Shown here: positions 34,990 to 48,099 of the stretch, piece by piece
Layout of the letters: each line of letters starts with the position of its first letter
Numbering within the stretch: position 1 is the first letter of the stretch
NCBI GenBank assembly: GCA_037954665.1
Contig: JBBMOL010000097.1
Coordinates: forward strand, 744,001-808,000
Source: Laguncularia racemosa
Taxonomy: Eukaryota; Streptophyta; Magnoliopsida; Myrtales; Combretaceae
DNA: 64,000 nt
Direction of reading: 5' to 3'
Notes under the pieces: model-generated
Databases searched by the model: none
Told to the model about the DNA's origin: nothing
What the model saw: only the letters and a program-made list of their open reading frames with translations
Translations under genes and position numbers: made by a program

Positions 34990-37900
34990 TGTTGTAATCA
35001 TTAAATTGTCCTTATGGAAGAATTTTTGTTTATTTATGTAACATTCTATGTGCCAAAGACTTACATAAATAATCAGTATATTTTTGTTTTTACATATGCA
35101 TGCTTAAATTTTATATTGTGTGCCTTGTATAGCTATAAATACATAACATAGTATTGCATACCTAGTTATATATTAGATATATTTTTTCTTCATTATTTTT
35201 ACGAATCATATGATGTGTGTTTATTTAAAAATAGATTATGTCATATCTAGATTACATATATATGCTTATTGATTTAAGTAAATGCTTAAGTGAAAATATA
35301 ATATAATTAAAAATTGCTCTAAGAATTATGATGTATATATGTGAAAGGCCTAGATTTCATTTTGTATTCTAAACTAAAATTGAAGATTCAAAGAAGTTTC
35401 TTACCAAATCTTACTCTATGAAGTAACATTTGATGCATATTTTTTTTCAAGTTTAAACTTAATCTCTCATCACATAACTACATAAAAACATTGACTCAAC
35501 ATAATGGTTAAGCATTTTTTTAATTCTCATTCTTATGATTTTTTAAGTCTTCTAAAATGGATATAGTTTTTTCTTAAATTTTTTTTATATCTTTAGAAAG
35601 AAAAAAAAAAAGGAAAGAAAAGAACTCTTTGGTAATCATTAATGGTTTAAATCATAAATCAAATTAATCTTTTATGATTCAAGAAAATTTTCAAATCAAA
35701 CTATATAATTTAAATTAAAATAATAAAATATTAAACCATATTTTATCATCTCATTCGAATTAAAGATATAAATGAAATTAAATCGAAAAGCATTCACCCT
35801 TATCAAATAACCAAGCAGGCACAATATCAACAATTTCCAAAGAAAATGTTGTATTATATTTGTAAGGCAACAGGCCACGTGGAGACGAGGGCTCGATGTA
35901 TGCTTTTAAGTCTCATCATCTCGCTGTTCCCTTATAGCATCAAAAGGGCTTTGATAGAGCGAAAAGACATGGCTTTCAATTAGGGAACGCGAGGCAACAA
36001 GGGGCAAGCAGTAATAAACACACACACTCATTGCCACAGTTCATGGAAAGTTTCCCAACTCTTACCTTTATTTCTTTGTCATAGTTCTCTTAACTTACGT
36101 TTGTTATGTGTGCAAACCCATCTTAAACTAGACCATGCCCACAAGAGTCGTAGGAAATTTCCACTGTCAATAGTATTAATTGATTTAAAGTGTGATTGGC
36201 TTTTAGGATATTGGAATTGTATATGTATGTGATCTACAAATGGTGATAACCAATTGGTGTAGTTGATTGTACGAGAATTGGTTAACAAGTTGAAAAGATA
36301 GGCCTTTTTAGTTCATGTTATTATCATCTACGATTTTTAACTGTGTATTTGGTAATATAAGATACAAAAAAAAATAAAAGTACAAATATATATATCATTT
36401 TTATAATACCTAATAAATCCCTTTAAAGTTAAACTTATATATTTATTTTTTACTTTATTTAACTTTACAAAAAGAATAATTAAAATTTATTTTTCAATTG
36501 AATAAAATATAATTTCAAAACTTTTTCTTTCAAATGTATATGAATTTTCATTTACCAACTCTCATTTTCAAATTATCACAATTATGACAAAGCTAATAAA
36601 AAAATAAAAGAAAAAGGACAACTAGGCAAACATCAAGTTCTTGAAATAAAAACAAGTAACATATGGATAAGATATTTTTTTTCAAATGCTAGATTAGTTT
36701 TTTTTTTTCTTTATTTCAAGAAAGGTGAATCTCTCCATTTTTTAAAAGTATTAATTTGGTAATTGTTTAGACTTTTAAAAGAGCCAACCCTTGAATTCTC
36801 TTCTTGTTTTTTTCCTGTTTATCTTTTTTTCATTTACTAGTGGTCAAGTTGAGATTATTTTACCCATTTGATCCTAACCTTGCTTTTCTTTTTCTTTTTC
36901 TTTTTTCTTTTTAAACTGCAACTTTGAAAACTTTTTCCAAATTATCTACTTTCAAAAAGGTTTTCAAAATAAATAGAAAAAACTTTTCTTAATATTTGCT
37001 GGCCAATTTATTCTAACTAGGTTAGGTTTTATATAAATCAAAATTAAACAAAAAGTAAAATTTTTTAGCTCAATAGTTTGGAAACTCCATTAAGGAGATA
37101 GGTTTTCAAAGTGAGGCAGCCAAATAAAAACTTTCCTCAAAGAGAGATTTTATATATAGTCAAATAAAATATTGAGCGAATCTTTTAGATATAGTCGGAC
37201 TCAAACGAACTAGGATAAAAAAGGGAAGTACCATCGCCCGATGGTAATAAACTCTCCAATTCTATAATTTAATATAAAGGAACCATTTTAGAAAAACGTG
37301 GAGATCACAAAGCTAAAGTACCCTGGGCAAAACTATAGGTCTGCCCTAACATTCAGAATTTTATCATAATCAATTTTTTATCCAACAAACATTTTCCATT
37401 ATTTTGATACCATAATCTTAATATAACTATGACTAGAAAGACATCTTGTGGTAATATTATTAAGTTAAATCATAGAAGCATGAAAAAATTATGGAAAAAA
37501 AAAAAGAGAGAGAGATACGGATGGCAAGGTTATGAGCCCATAAAATTAATTAACTGCAATATTTACCTTACAAACTTATTTTAAAAATTGTGCAAGATTT
37601 AATTAAAATTATTGTGCATATCATATAAGCAAGTTATATTAATGACAAAAGGATGTAAAAATGGTACTAACTTCCAATATATGATTCGATGGTAATTCAG
37701 TTAAGAGTCCATGTTTTTTTCTCCTTTATGATGTCATGGTCAATAGCATATAAATGTGATGGCAAAAATATAATTAATTGCATGCAATTGATAGAAAATT
37801 ATTGAAGAATAAAATCTGACAAATGAAGAAAAAGGAAGATGCACCCTAATAATTTTGGGAACAAATTTATTATTTTTCCTAAAATAAACCAATTGAGCCA

Positions 37901-38411
37901 TCGCATTGACTAATCTTCAATTTGTAATGGACACCTAACCAGGAATTAAAACTTTTAAGAAAACTTAGAAAAAAAAAATCAATTCATTCACATAAGCTAT
38001 TTATTTATTAGCCGGTAGGATTCAAATCAGGAATCACCAAAGATTTATGACTATTGAGTTTGGCAATAGCTTTATTACATGTTATTCTATGATCTTATAG
38101 GTGATAATAGTTGTTTCAAATACAAAATCAACAGTTCCATAGCATAGTCTAAAGCTAAAACGCCAACTTGAACTTTTTCTCTTGTCTGAATGTATGATCC
38201 GTTGCCCTCCATATTATTCCTTTAGTGGAACACCCGCCAACTTCGGATTTTCCTACATTTCGCTCCAACGTCACAACCTCTCTCTCTCTCTCCGTGCACT
38301 TCCGGCTTTAGTGCCAGCCTGCTTTTGTCTTGTTACAGTTCTAAATATAGTAGAGATATATGATGTTTAGCTTCATGCAAAACCGATCTTGATTCCTTGA
38401 AAGACGAAGAC
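34990..38411. other. AT-rich intergenic DNA and upstream region of the WEB gene
   Basis: No supported gene. 35860-36060 is less AT-rich and contains a G-box palindrome CCACGTGG (35876-35883). A short inverted repeat TACCATCG/CGATGGTA lies at about 37237-37254. Closer to the gene, a CT microsatellite (38279-38292) resembles the pyrimidine-rich 5' leaders of plant mRNAs. Confidence 0.5.
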
Positions 38412-38447
38412 ATGATATGCATTCCTGTTTCTTTGTTTCCTCGGAGA
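38412..38447 (+). other. Candidate first coding exon of the WEB-family gene
   Basis: An ATG at 38412 opens 12 codons (MICIPVSLFPRR) ending at a possible donor AGA|GTTTGA. It joins in frame with the exon at 38504. The intervening 56 nt with a TTTTCCAG acceptor is shorter than most plant introns. The true first exon may therefore lie elsewhere upstream, for example beyond 38360. Inference only. Confidence 0.3.
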
Positions 38448-38503
38448 GTTTGAACAAATCTTACATAGTTAATTTCCTTTGATTCTAATGTCATCTTTTC
38501 CAG

Positions 38504-40616
38504 GGTGTCATAATCAAATGTTGTAGCCACAGAAATTCTATACCTGCGATACAATATTCGCAGTCAGCCGACAAACTTGAAGCCGTTCAGAGCCTTTTTC
38601 AGCCAAGGCTCTTCAAGAAAAAAGGTACGAAACCCTTCGGCTTTTTTTTGTTTTATTTTTATACCCTACCTGGCGTTGTTCAGATATATGTTGATGATAT
38701 GAATTTCGGGGGTGTTCCTCATGATTAGGATTATTTTGTATATATCTTGAAACAATCCATGGTTTTGATTGTTATATGATCATTTTAATGTAGAAGGGAC
38801 ATTCGGGAATTCACAAATGCAGCATTCGTCGGCGCATCTTGAGCAGGAGCTTGAGTATCTTAAAGAACGGCTGAGTGTTGCAGAGGAAGAAAGGAATCAA
38901 GCTCTTGATGAGCTTCGGGAGGCGAGAAGGGAGGTTGAAGAGACGAATTCCAGGCTCAATGAAGCCTTTGCATACCGAAGGGGGCCGGAGATATATACAG
39001 AGCTTAATTCAGTGAAAAAATTGCTGGCTAATACGAGTCAACAACTGAAGGTTAAGGAAAAAGAGATTGAAGCATTGAAAGTGGAAGTTGCAAAGGCGAA
39101 AGAGCTGGAGATAAAATTGGAAGAGAAAGATGCTGAGATCGAAAATTTGGAAAAGGAAGCAAGTAATGTGAGAAACATTGAAGGGGAATGGCAGAAAAGA
39201 ATTCAGGAATTAGAGGCAGAGTTACGGAAAAGAAAAGAATCAGAAGCCAGGACATTCGAGTCCTTGGTTGACGTGACAAAACAGCTTGAACAAACCAGGA
39301 TTTTGCTCGCAGAATCAAAGCTCGAGATCTCTTCTTTACAAGAGAAGTCGGAGAAATCCGAGAACAACCCCAAACGATGTGGTAGAGATAGTACATCCAG
39401 GCGTTGCTTCAAGGACATTAATGTCACAAAAGAAACCTTAGAGAGTCTTAAGGATGAACTTGAAACTGCAAACCAGAAATTGGATAGAGCGAAAGAAGAG
39501 AACACCAAGCTCAAAGCCAAAATGAAGAGAGCAAATGAAGCAGAAGAAAATGGCAAGAAGGCCATGGATGATTTAGCATTGGCATTGAAGGAAGTTGCGA
39601 CGGAATTAAATCAGGTAAATTTGAAACTTGACGTTTCGCAGGCGGAGTTAGAGCATGCAAGAAGCGAGTCGGAGAACATTACCTCGAAGTGGAAGATCAT
39701 GGAAGAAAAATACAGAGCACTTTTGGAGAAATCAAGAATGGAAGTGGAACAGCATAAGAACACTGCAGATAGATTGAGACTAGAGGCGGAAGAATCACTT
39801 TTGGCATGGAATGAGAAAGAAACACGCTTCGTGGGTTGCATAAGAACGGCCGAGGAGGAGAAAACCGTGGCTCAACAAGAGAACATTAGGCTGCTTGCAT
39901 CACTTAGAGAGAATGATAACAAGCTCACTGCGTCCAAGCTAGAGAACCTGAAGCTGAGGGACATCCTCAAGGCGGCTTTGAACGAAGCAAGCGTTGCGAA
40001 AGAAGCTGCAAGCATTGCAAGGAAAGAGAATTCCCAACTGAAAGATACCCTAGCCGGGAAGGATGATGCATTGAATTTCCTATCCCGGGAGATCGAAAAC
40101 CTAAGGACTAACGAAGCCGCATCGATGGAGAGCATCAAGGAGTTGAAAAGGCTGCTTTCGGCATCATCAAAGGAGTCCAAAAAGGAAGAGCTAGAGAAAA
40201 AATTCAAGTCTCAAAGCTCGATGGACAAGGGAAGTAATAAAAATGGCAATAGACTGGGTAAAGCATTCAGTTTCAATCTAAAGGAGCTTAGGATCCATAC
40301 TAAACACAAGGATCTGTACGATGATGATGATGGTGATGGTACTCATAATCACGAGGATGCTGGGGGGGATCCTGAAATTGCTGATCCACTTAAGGGATCA
40401 ATATTTGATGTGGTCAATTCGCCCAACTCAGACTCAGGCAGCCATTGTTGGAAGAAGCCTTCTTTATCTAGTAGGAGTGATGGAGAAGCAATGAAGGGAG
40501 AAGATCTTGATCAACTTGAGGGATCTCAAAACGGAGACAGGAAAAAGAAAGCATTATTTAGAAGGGTTGGGGATCTTATTAGGAGAAGAAGCTACTCAGA
40601 CAAGAGTCTTCATTAG
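38504..40616 (+). CDS. WEB family (DUF827-type) coiled-coil protein
   Basis: Two exons are well supported: 38504-38624 and 38794-40616. They join in phase 1 over a 169-bp intron (AAAAAG|GTACGA ... TGTAG|AAGGGA) to give at least 647 residues. Extending the last exon upstream reaches only a TTG inside the intron, so that is not the start. The first clear in-frame ATG in it is at 38817 (MQHSSAHLEQELEYLKERL). The bulk is long heptad coiled coil rich in E, K and L. KYRALLEKSRMEVEQ and ESLLAWNEKETRF resemble WEB proteins. An acidic DDDDGDG stretch and a basic tail (KKKALFRRVGDLIRRRS) close it. WEB1/PMI2-type proteins act in light-driven chloroplast movement. This one resembles the Arabidopsis At4g40020-type member as I recall; its role is inferred. 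Confidence 0.85.
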
Positions 40617-41224
40617 ATCAATGTTTCTTGTTAGATTTTTTTTTTGTACTGGATGAGTTTTTCATTGATTTTGATCCTTGTGCTCTACTCCTGTCTTGAC
40701 CAATTGCAAAGCATTTCTTAAAAAACGTGTCATTTTTTATATTGTAGATCACAGTTGATTGCAATTTTGACATGTCGGACTATACTTTCTGTTATTTTCA
40801 GACGGCAATTGAAGCATGTAATTTTAAAATTTTTACCCAAAACTACTAAGGATCGTGTGCGTTTTTTATGCGAAGAAGATCATTTTGTGAGGCGGCTGAG
40901 GAATTCCACCCCCCAGGCGCAGGTAGCGATTAGCTGCTGGGTGGATCAAAAGCAGCGGGCTCCCACTCACCTAAAGAATTTATAAATGTTTTATCAGAGA
41001 AATTGAATCTGAATTGTTTAAGCAATTTAAATTAATACATCAATTATTGAGACAGATCTTGATTTAATAAAAATTTAGAACTTTAACATAAAAGAAACCA
41101 ATCAACTAATTGACATCAACTCGCATGACCAGAGCTACCCTTGGCTGGTTACAGCCACCACCTCAGTCACAAGTAGGACAAGCTCACACATCGTTGCAAA
41201 ATATTTGTACAAAGCTTTAAATAG

Positions 41225-42810
41225 AAAAATTATGTCCCTCGACTAAGGTTGGTGCTTAATGGGCTAGGCGTGAGAGCCATTCATGGGGCCCTTAGGTCGG
41301 GCCCATTGGGCCTGATTTCAATTTAGCACAGTTGATTAAGGCACTAGTGTTGGTGATCTAAGTGAACCGGGTTTAATTCTTTGTATCAGTGAAGTTTTTC
41401 TCTCTTATGAATTTCCTAAGTAAAGCATAAATTCAGTGCTCTTGACATTAACACTTGTATACTAGATTTTAAAATAAAAAAGAAACTAGTCTTTGCTCGT
41501 TTCATGAGAGAACAAATCTGACCACATCGTACGACTAAAATTGGTCATGAATTAAGAAAAACTCACAACACGATTACTCCTAAGTTGATCTTGATCGTAG
41601 TGCCTCATCATAAAATAAAACCTGGTCGACCATAATTATTAAACTCACACTTGGATGCTTAAATGCTCAATCATGGCCACCAATTTTAGTATCACATTTA
41701 TTTCAACGGAGTGATTTGAAATGCCAAGCATTATAATCTTTATAGTTTTAAGTCTTTCACAATAATCATATTTTTTGCGATCCTTAAACTTTAACTAAAT
41801 TAAAGCATGATGCTCCATGCATACGGTATATGATAATCTCAAGTCTACAAGTTACTGACATATGTCCACACGACGCATTTACATATTGTATACCTTCCCA
41901 GCGGAAGCTGTCCAATATACCATTCTTGCTGCCGCCTAAGACACGTAAATATCCTTTTGACAATCCAGCAAGAACAGAACTAAGTAATTATCTGTATTGG
42001 TAAGACCATCCTCATCCTTAATCTTCAGCACCAAATTCAAAATTAATAATCTTTTTTTTTTTAGATTTTTAAGAGATAAAGAGAGATCTTTATATTTGTT
42101 TTTTGGACCCTTTTTGAAATTACTGTAAAATACATATATTTTTTTAAATTTTTCCAACAAAAGTGATTTTAAGACAAAATTAGATTATTTTGAAAAATAT
42201 TAAAAAACCATCGTCCAAGATATAGAGATAAAATGAGAAGGTTATTAAGAAGGAGAGATTGTTAAGGGGTGTTGATTTGATATCTAAAGACTTTAAATGG
42301 GGTTTTTAGAAATCGGCATGGTCAAAGAAAATTAAGACAGTCTAATGTGTTCATACTCTCATTGGAAAATATCATGTATCACAACAAATGTTCCCATTTT
42401 GCTGATAAGTAGAGAAACTATGCCCACGAGATGGGTAAGGCAGACCCTTAATGGGCTAGGCGTGAAGGCCATTCACTGGGCCATGGGTCGGAACAATTGG
42501 GTCTGGGTTGAATTTAACTTAATTGACTACCTACTTTAGTAGTAAATGAAGTACTTGCATGGATAGTTTAAGTGAGTTGGATCAATCCTCATGGACAAGG
42601 AAGTCTCTTTTCATGAATCCCTTATTATGCCTTGATTCGCTGTTTGTCACTTTCTAGACGGCACCAGTGTACACATTATTTAGGAGCCCTTAGGCATGCA
42701 ATTAGTACTACGCCTTTTAAGTAAAAATATTATGCCCATAAGATGAGCCCAAGTATGTGGACCCATGGTTATAATCCATGGGCTTGACTTCCATTTAGAC
42801 CAATTAATTC
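41225..42810. repeat. Three dispersed copies of a diverged repeat
   Basis: Blocks at 41225-41345, 42413-42530 and 42722-42810 share the order TTATGCCC(or TGTCCC), then AATGGGCTAGGCGTGA, then GGCCATTCA and a GGGTC-GG word, then TTAACTTAATTGA-like sequence. The first two are clearly related; the third is weaker. No coding capacity or termini are visible. Confidence 0.6.
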
Positions 42811-43314
42811 CTTACTATTAGAAAAATTTTAGAAAGTTGATGGAAACTCATAATAGTGAATAAAATGTTTTCCTTAAAGAATTTTACTAGTTCTACACAA
42901 AATTTTTAAGGATATAATAATTTTCTTAAGATATAACTAAGTGTGTATTAAAAAAAAAATAGTAGTCTTTTGTTTATGATGACCATACAAATTTATAGAA
43001 TTTTGGAAGGTTGCATTTGGGTTGCATGGATATGGGTATGAATGTAATAAAATAAGTGCAAAAACTTATAAAATTGTCCGCTAAATGTCGATATATACTT
43101 AGACATTCAATTATCAAATTCTATAAGTTACAATTCTTCTAAAGGATATAATTACTAAAAACCACTTAATTTTAATCGTTAGATTGAGTTTATAGTAATT
43201 ATAAACTCGTCTAAAGTGCCCATTGTGAAGAAATACAACTATAGAGCTTAAAAAATTGCACTCATTCACTTAAAATGTCAATAGGTGTGAAGAAATGAAT
43301 CAACACAATTTATA

Positions 43315-43525
43315 AATGGTGTTCAGATGCTAGCTTTGACACTTAAATACTAGCTCTATTGTCCGGATGCCATGGTGTCAAAATTTGATCCGAAAGTAAA
43401 AGTCTCAAAACCAAGCTTGGCATCCAGATGCCAACCCACCTAGCATTCGGATGCTAGGTTTCTAAATTTACCAAGTAGCTTTTATAGCCTAGCATTTGGA
43501 TACTAACTCATTTAGCATTTGGACA
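43315..43525. repeat. Field of a degenerate palindromic GCAT-CGGATGC motif
   Basis: Within 210 bp the words GTCCGGATGCCA, GGCATCCAGATGCC, AGCATTCGGATGCTAG, AGCATTTGGATACTAA and AGCATTTGGACATTA recur, with further ATGCTAGC and ATACTAGC half-motifs. The motif is nearly self-complementary. Its origin is unknown. Confidence 0.6.
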
Positions 43526-45013
43526 TTATGTCCCATTCTCCTAAAGTTCACTTCTAATTTACATCATATCGGCATAATTTTTTACCTTATCATCTATTAC
43601 ATCATTTCATATAATTAACTCCATAATTGATAATCTATATAAAACATTCTAAAATCATGTAAAAATTGATTGGATTATTTTAATAAAATTGACTTATCTT
43701 GTAATTTAATTGTTCAAGTGTTCCTTGATATGATTATCAACATATTGAATCTTATTTCGAGATTCCAATAGCATGTTATTAAATGTGATCCTTTGAGCCC
43801 ACACAAACGTAGTTTACAATTTGTGACACAAACCCAGGTAAGCATTGTTATTTGGCCATGTAATGCTACTAAAATTGGTTGTGAATCAAGAAAAAGTCAT
43901 AACGCAATTACTTATAAGTTAATCTTCACTTCTATGTAGCATCTCAAATTGGTTAGGTCACAACCAATGGGCTTTTAAGCCTTTATTTTCTTTTTTTCTT
44001 AGGATGGTGCATAGTCACCCTCAACCCTACACCATCCACACCACCTATGGGGGTTACAAGCTCACTTACAAGAGTAGGTCATGCCACCAAAAAAGAGGTC
44101 AGTGCCAACCATTTAAGAACAAGAGATCATGGGCAATAGCAATTAACCTTTTAAATTGATTTTCGTTTGTTTTATTTTTACTTTTTTGTTTTTTATTTTA
44201 TGCAATTATTTAAATTTTTTATATTAATTGATTTAATTAATTATATATATTTAAAGAACATAAGGTAAATTACCAAGGTAGTCTTCATGTTAACATCAAT
44301 TACACATAAACAGCCAAATTTGCAAAAAGTTGAGTCTATACATGTTTTTGTGGGCTATTATGTTTTACTTTAGAAATGATAGGTCCATACAATTTATAAA
44401 GTTTTTCTAAGATGGACCGTACTAATTACCCTAAAAATAAAGTATAGATAGAGAAAAATCAATATAATGATGGCAAAAAAAATAAAAATAAAAGCTAAAT
44501 TTAGTGGACCAATTTAAAGTTTGGTTTAGAGATAATATAAGTTTTTTTTTTTGTTTTTCTTTTTACTATAAAGATAATTTTCATTCAATAAAAAAATATT
44601 ACATCAATCAAAACAATTAATACAAGAGAACTTATAAAATGAAGGGTTAGGATATGGAAACCAAAATCCACCCAACTGGCAAATACAAAAAATTTCATAA
44701 AATGGATTACATAATCTTACATAAAAAATGATGATAAAGAAAAAAGAAAAATAACAAATACATAAAATAAAACTGATTTTTTTTTAAAAAAAAAAAATAC
44801 TAACAAACCAATTCCAATTACCATGAGTTCTTCATATTCACTAGGTCGGTTTTAATAGACTTATGGTGGTGAATTTCAATGAATCGATGATAATGAAAAT
44901 GATAGGAAAATGATAGATCTAAAAATTTATATTTAAGGATAAAGTAGGGATCTATAGACATCAATGTCAATAGTGGTGGAATTGCAGCTTTAGGGTGATG
45001 AGACAGCAGACTG

Positions 45014-45040
45014 CCCCCACCCCCACACCCCCCACCCCCC
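45014..45040 (-). other. Potential G-quadruplex tract on the minus strand
   Basis: The plus strand reads C5-A-C5-ACA-C6-A-C6. The minus strand therefore has four runs of five or six G separated by one to three bases, a canonical quadruplex-forming pattern. The glycine-rich minus-strand frame across it is a by-product. Confidence 0.6.
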
Positions 45041-45283
45041 ACCAAACCTAACCCCACGCTAGGTTTTTTATGTGTGTGTATAGAGAATACGACTTGCTTC
45101 AATCAAATAAAAGTACTGAAATAATTGAATGTTCTTCATATAACTCAAATTTTGGTTCTGCGCAAAAGGTTCTAATGGCTACACCTTATTTGAAGTTAAA
45201 AGTGATGCCCGTTACTACTAGAACTTCGTCAACGAAGTGCCAGATTGCAATTCTAGTTCAACTACCGACAAACGTAAAACTAC

Positions 45284-45317
45284 ATTATTATAATAATAAT
45301 AATTATTATTATTATTA
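45284..45317. repeat. Inverted TAA/TTA microsatellite
   Basis: A run of TAA units meets a run of ATT/TTA units head to head, so the tract can fold back on itself. It is a simple repeat. Confidence 0.75.
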
Positions 45318-48099
45318 CGCTAAGGCAGGATTACCTTATTAAGAGGACCGGACTTACTTTTTATTAGATCTATATAAAGATATTCATAAGAGCATTCATT
45401 ATTTATTTATTTATTTATTTTAATGAAGCATTGATGATTACTTTTCTTGCATTTAAAAGCTATTTTATTTGTTTGAAACGTACAAAAGAATGCAATACTA
45501 TGAAATGGGTCATAAATAAAAAAAAAAATGGGTTGTTAAAAAAAAAAAAAGTAGTCAGCCAATGCCTCATGACGTTAAAAGGAATTTCTAAATGGATGTC
45601 GCACATGCTAAAATGACTTTATGCATAAGAGTAATTTAACCGTTTAGCATTTATAAGACATCCTTTGCTATATTTTATCTTTACGAAACATTTTATTTAT
45701 TAGAAATGCTAAAAATATGATATATGTAGTATCATAAAATATCTTCAAAGTATATACTCAACCATTGCATAGATCACTTACAAAGTGATCATTAGAAAGT
45801 ACAAGACATCTTGTGACCCCCCTTTATCTCCATCCATAAGTTCAACATCGTGATAATTTGTTCCATAATATGTAAATCACTCAAACAATGACCTTTATGC
45901 TCTATTTAATTTTTTTTTTCAATTCTATGATATTTTTGTCATTTAATTTATATTTTGAATTTAATATCATTCGTTTATTTTTATTACGAGCAAAATATTG
46001 TATTAAAAGACAAAAAGCCTACTCTTGAGATCCGATAATATAGTTTATGGTCATAATTTAGCTAAACAAGAATGGTTCAATTTCAATAAATTTATTAAAA
46101 ACAATCCACTAACGAATACTTTTAAACATTTATAGAAATTTTTTTTTTCTTCTTCAATATTGATATACACTTAAAAGAAACAAATATATAAAAAAATCTT
46201 GTCAATAAGTGTTTTTAATTACATATTAAAAAGCCTAAAGGAAAGCTGTGGATGGTTTCTTATTACTACAATCCTTTTGTGGAGTCCAGCTATCTCCATA
46301 TTAGGGGAAATTTAGAGATTAAAGCCCAAAATAATTCATAAAAAGCCTGAATTTTCAATACTTCTAAAGATAATTACACATCTTATGAACATATAAATAC
46401 TAGAATTTGTAAGAAAATTGATTTATTAACATTTTTAAATATATATATATATATATTATTGTTAAATTATCATTTTATCAATAATCAGTATAATTTTTTT
46501 GAGAAAAAAATAAATTTATAATTTTTTAATACAAAAAAATCTCATTGTAGATTCGATTCGTATGGAAGGCGCGATTTGAAAGATCACGTGTGTGTATATT
46601 TCCAAGAGAGGCCAAATTGTAGTTTGTTGTCTTTGTCGGAGGCAGATAAAGTTGCCGAACATGTGATAATATGTTGTCTGTCCCCATGCACTCGCACACT
46701 TGATGATCGAATGGGACAAGACCGACTTGATTCGATGAAATACTTGTCAGAACGACGCGATTTCAATGGTTAATGTAGCTATCTATTTGATAATAATTCT
46801 AAATATTTTCTTGACTCAAATTGAGGTAAGCTTGATGGAAGAGGGAAGGGCCTTGATGCATTAGTAATGTATAGTTGATCCATTTGTCGGTTTGCTTCGT
46901 TTATAGATTATGGTTCGATATGCTGAATGTCATGTTGGTAATAAACCCAAGTTTAAAGAGAAGTGTAAGGAGAGTTCCACATCGGGTCTTCCGTTGCGCT
47001 TGTCGAAAAAAAGATTCAATCGTCGAGCTTCGGCTTTTTCTTTTTTTTTTTTGGTTTTAGGTATTTATTATAATCTACATAAAATAGGTTATTGGTACAC
47101 ATTTTTTTTTTTTTATGTTAGGAGTTCAAATAATTCAAATGATTAATTAATATGTGGTCTTTTGTAAATAAATTAAATAAAAATTATAAGTGAGAAGTGG
47201 AATTAAATTTAAATAGTAATCAAATTTTTGAGTGAGTAAAATAAAATATTAATAACCAAATAAGGTATCTTATTATGGTACATTTATAGATAATAATGAA
47301 TAATCTATTTTAAACATTTAATATATTTACTGGACTATTTATTTAAATCATTATACATATCATTAACATCTTCTACCTCATCATCACATTCATAAAAGTT
47401 TAGGTTGAACAAAGTTACTACACCTTCATCCTAGCAAAACACCATTAATAAATCTTAGATCAACATTCAACAATTATAGTTTTATAAATAGAACATATTA
47501 AAGATTAAACAAAAGAGAGAGAAGGAAGATACTTTACTTGATTGCTAGGGTTTGAATATTAAGAGAAAGGCAATTGTATATGTCTTAGAAGTTTCTAATC
47601 AAGAATATTTCAAACGGTGTGATTAGTTCACAAGGCAAGGTTACAATAAAGTAAGATTGTGTGTAGAAGTTGGGCTTATTAGGCCTGAAAAAAATGTAAA
47701 AGCAATTTCAAGAATGAATTGCATGAGCTATTAGGATTCTAAAAAAATCCTAAAAGTTGTATTCATATTAGTATTATTTAAGGATGAAGTTCATTGTCCC
47801 AATTGATAAGAATTGTTATAATGCATCTAATGGCAGATCACTGTAGTTACAAGGTAAACGCTTGAGACCAAATTTCTAAGTTTAATACAAAAAATGATCT
47901 CCAACAAATAGGTTTCTTCACAAGAAAAAATAGAGACTAAAGTTTTGGTTCAAATTCATCTAAGCTCGCATCAACTATTTATACATTGAACCCTGCTGCT
48001 AGAAATCTTGATTAAATATTGGCATAGCTCAATTCAAAATCTAAGTTGAGTTCACATGGTTTGACAACCTAGTTAACTTGCTCATAGCTTTGTAATAAT

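Larger units (their letters stand above)
40617..48099. other. Intergenic DNA with diverged repeats, no supported gene
   Basis: The 3' flank of the WEB gene covers the first few hundred bases. Related blocks recur near 41225-41345, 42413-42530 and 42722-42810, and a GCAT-YGGATGC motif field lies at 43315-43525. A C-rich tract lies at 45014-45040, ATT/TTATT microsatellites at 45284-45317 and 45397-45420, and a TA run at 46441-46456. 46540-47040 is less AT-rich, with short open frames of unknown meaning. The rest is AT-rich without structure I can name. Confidence 0.5.

Noticed and set aside
39052..40207. Several minus-strand frames of 76-120 codons
   Set aside because: Antisense shadows of the WEB coiled-coil exon, whose GAA/AAG-rich codons leave the other strand open.
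44818..45102. Minus-strand glycine-rich 94-codon frame
   Set aside because: The glycine run is just translation of the G-rich tract. There is no domain and the surroundings are AT-rich intergenic DNA.
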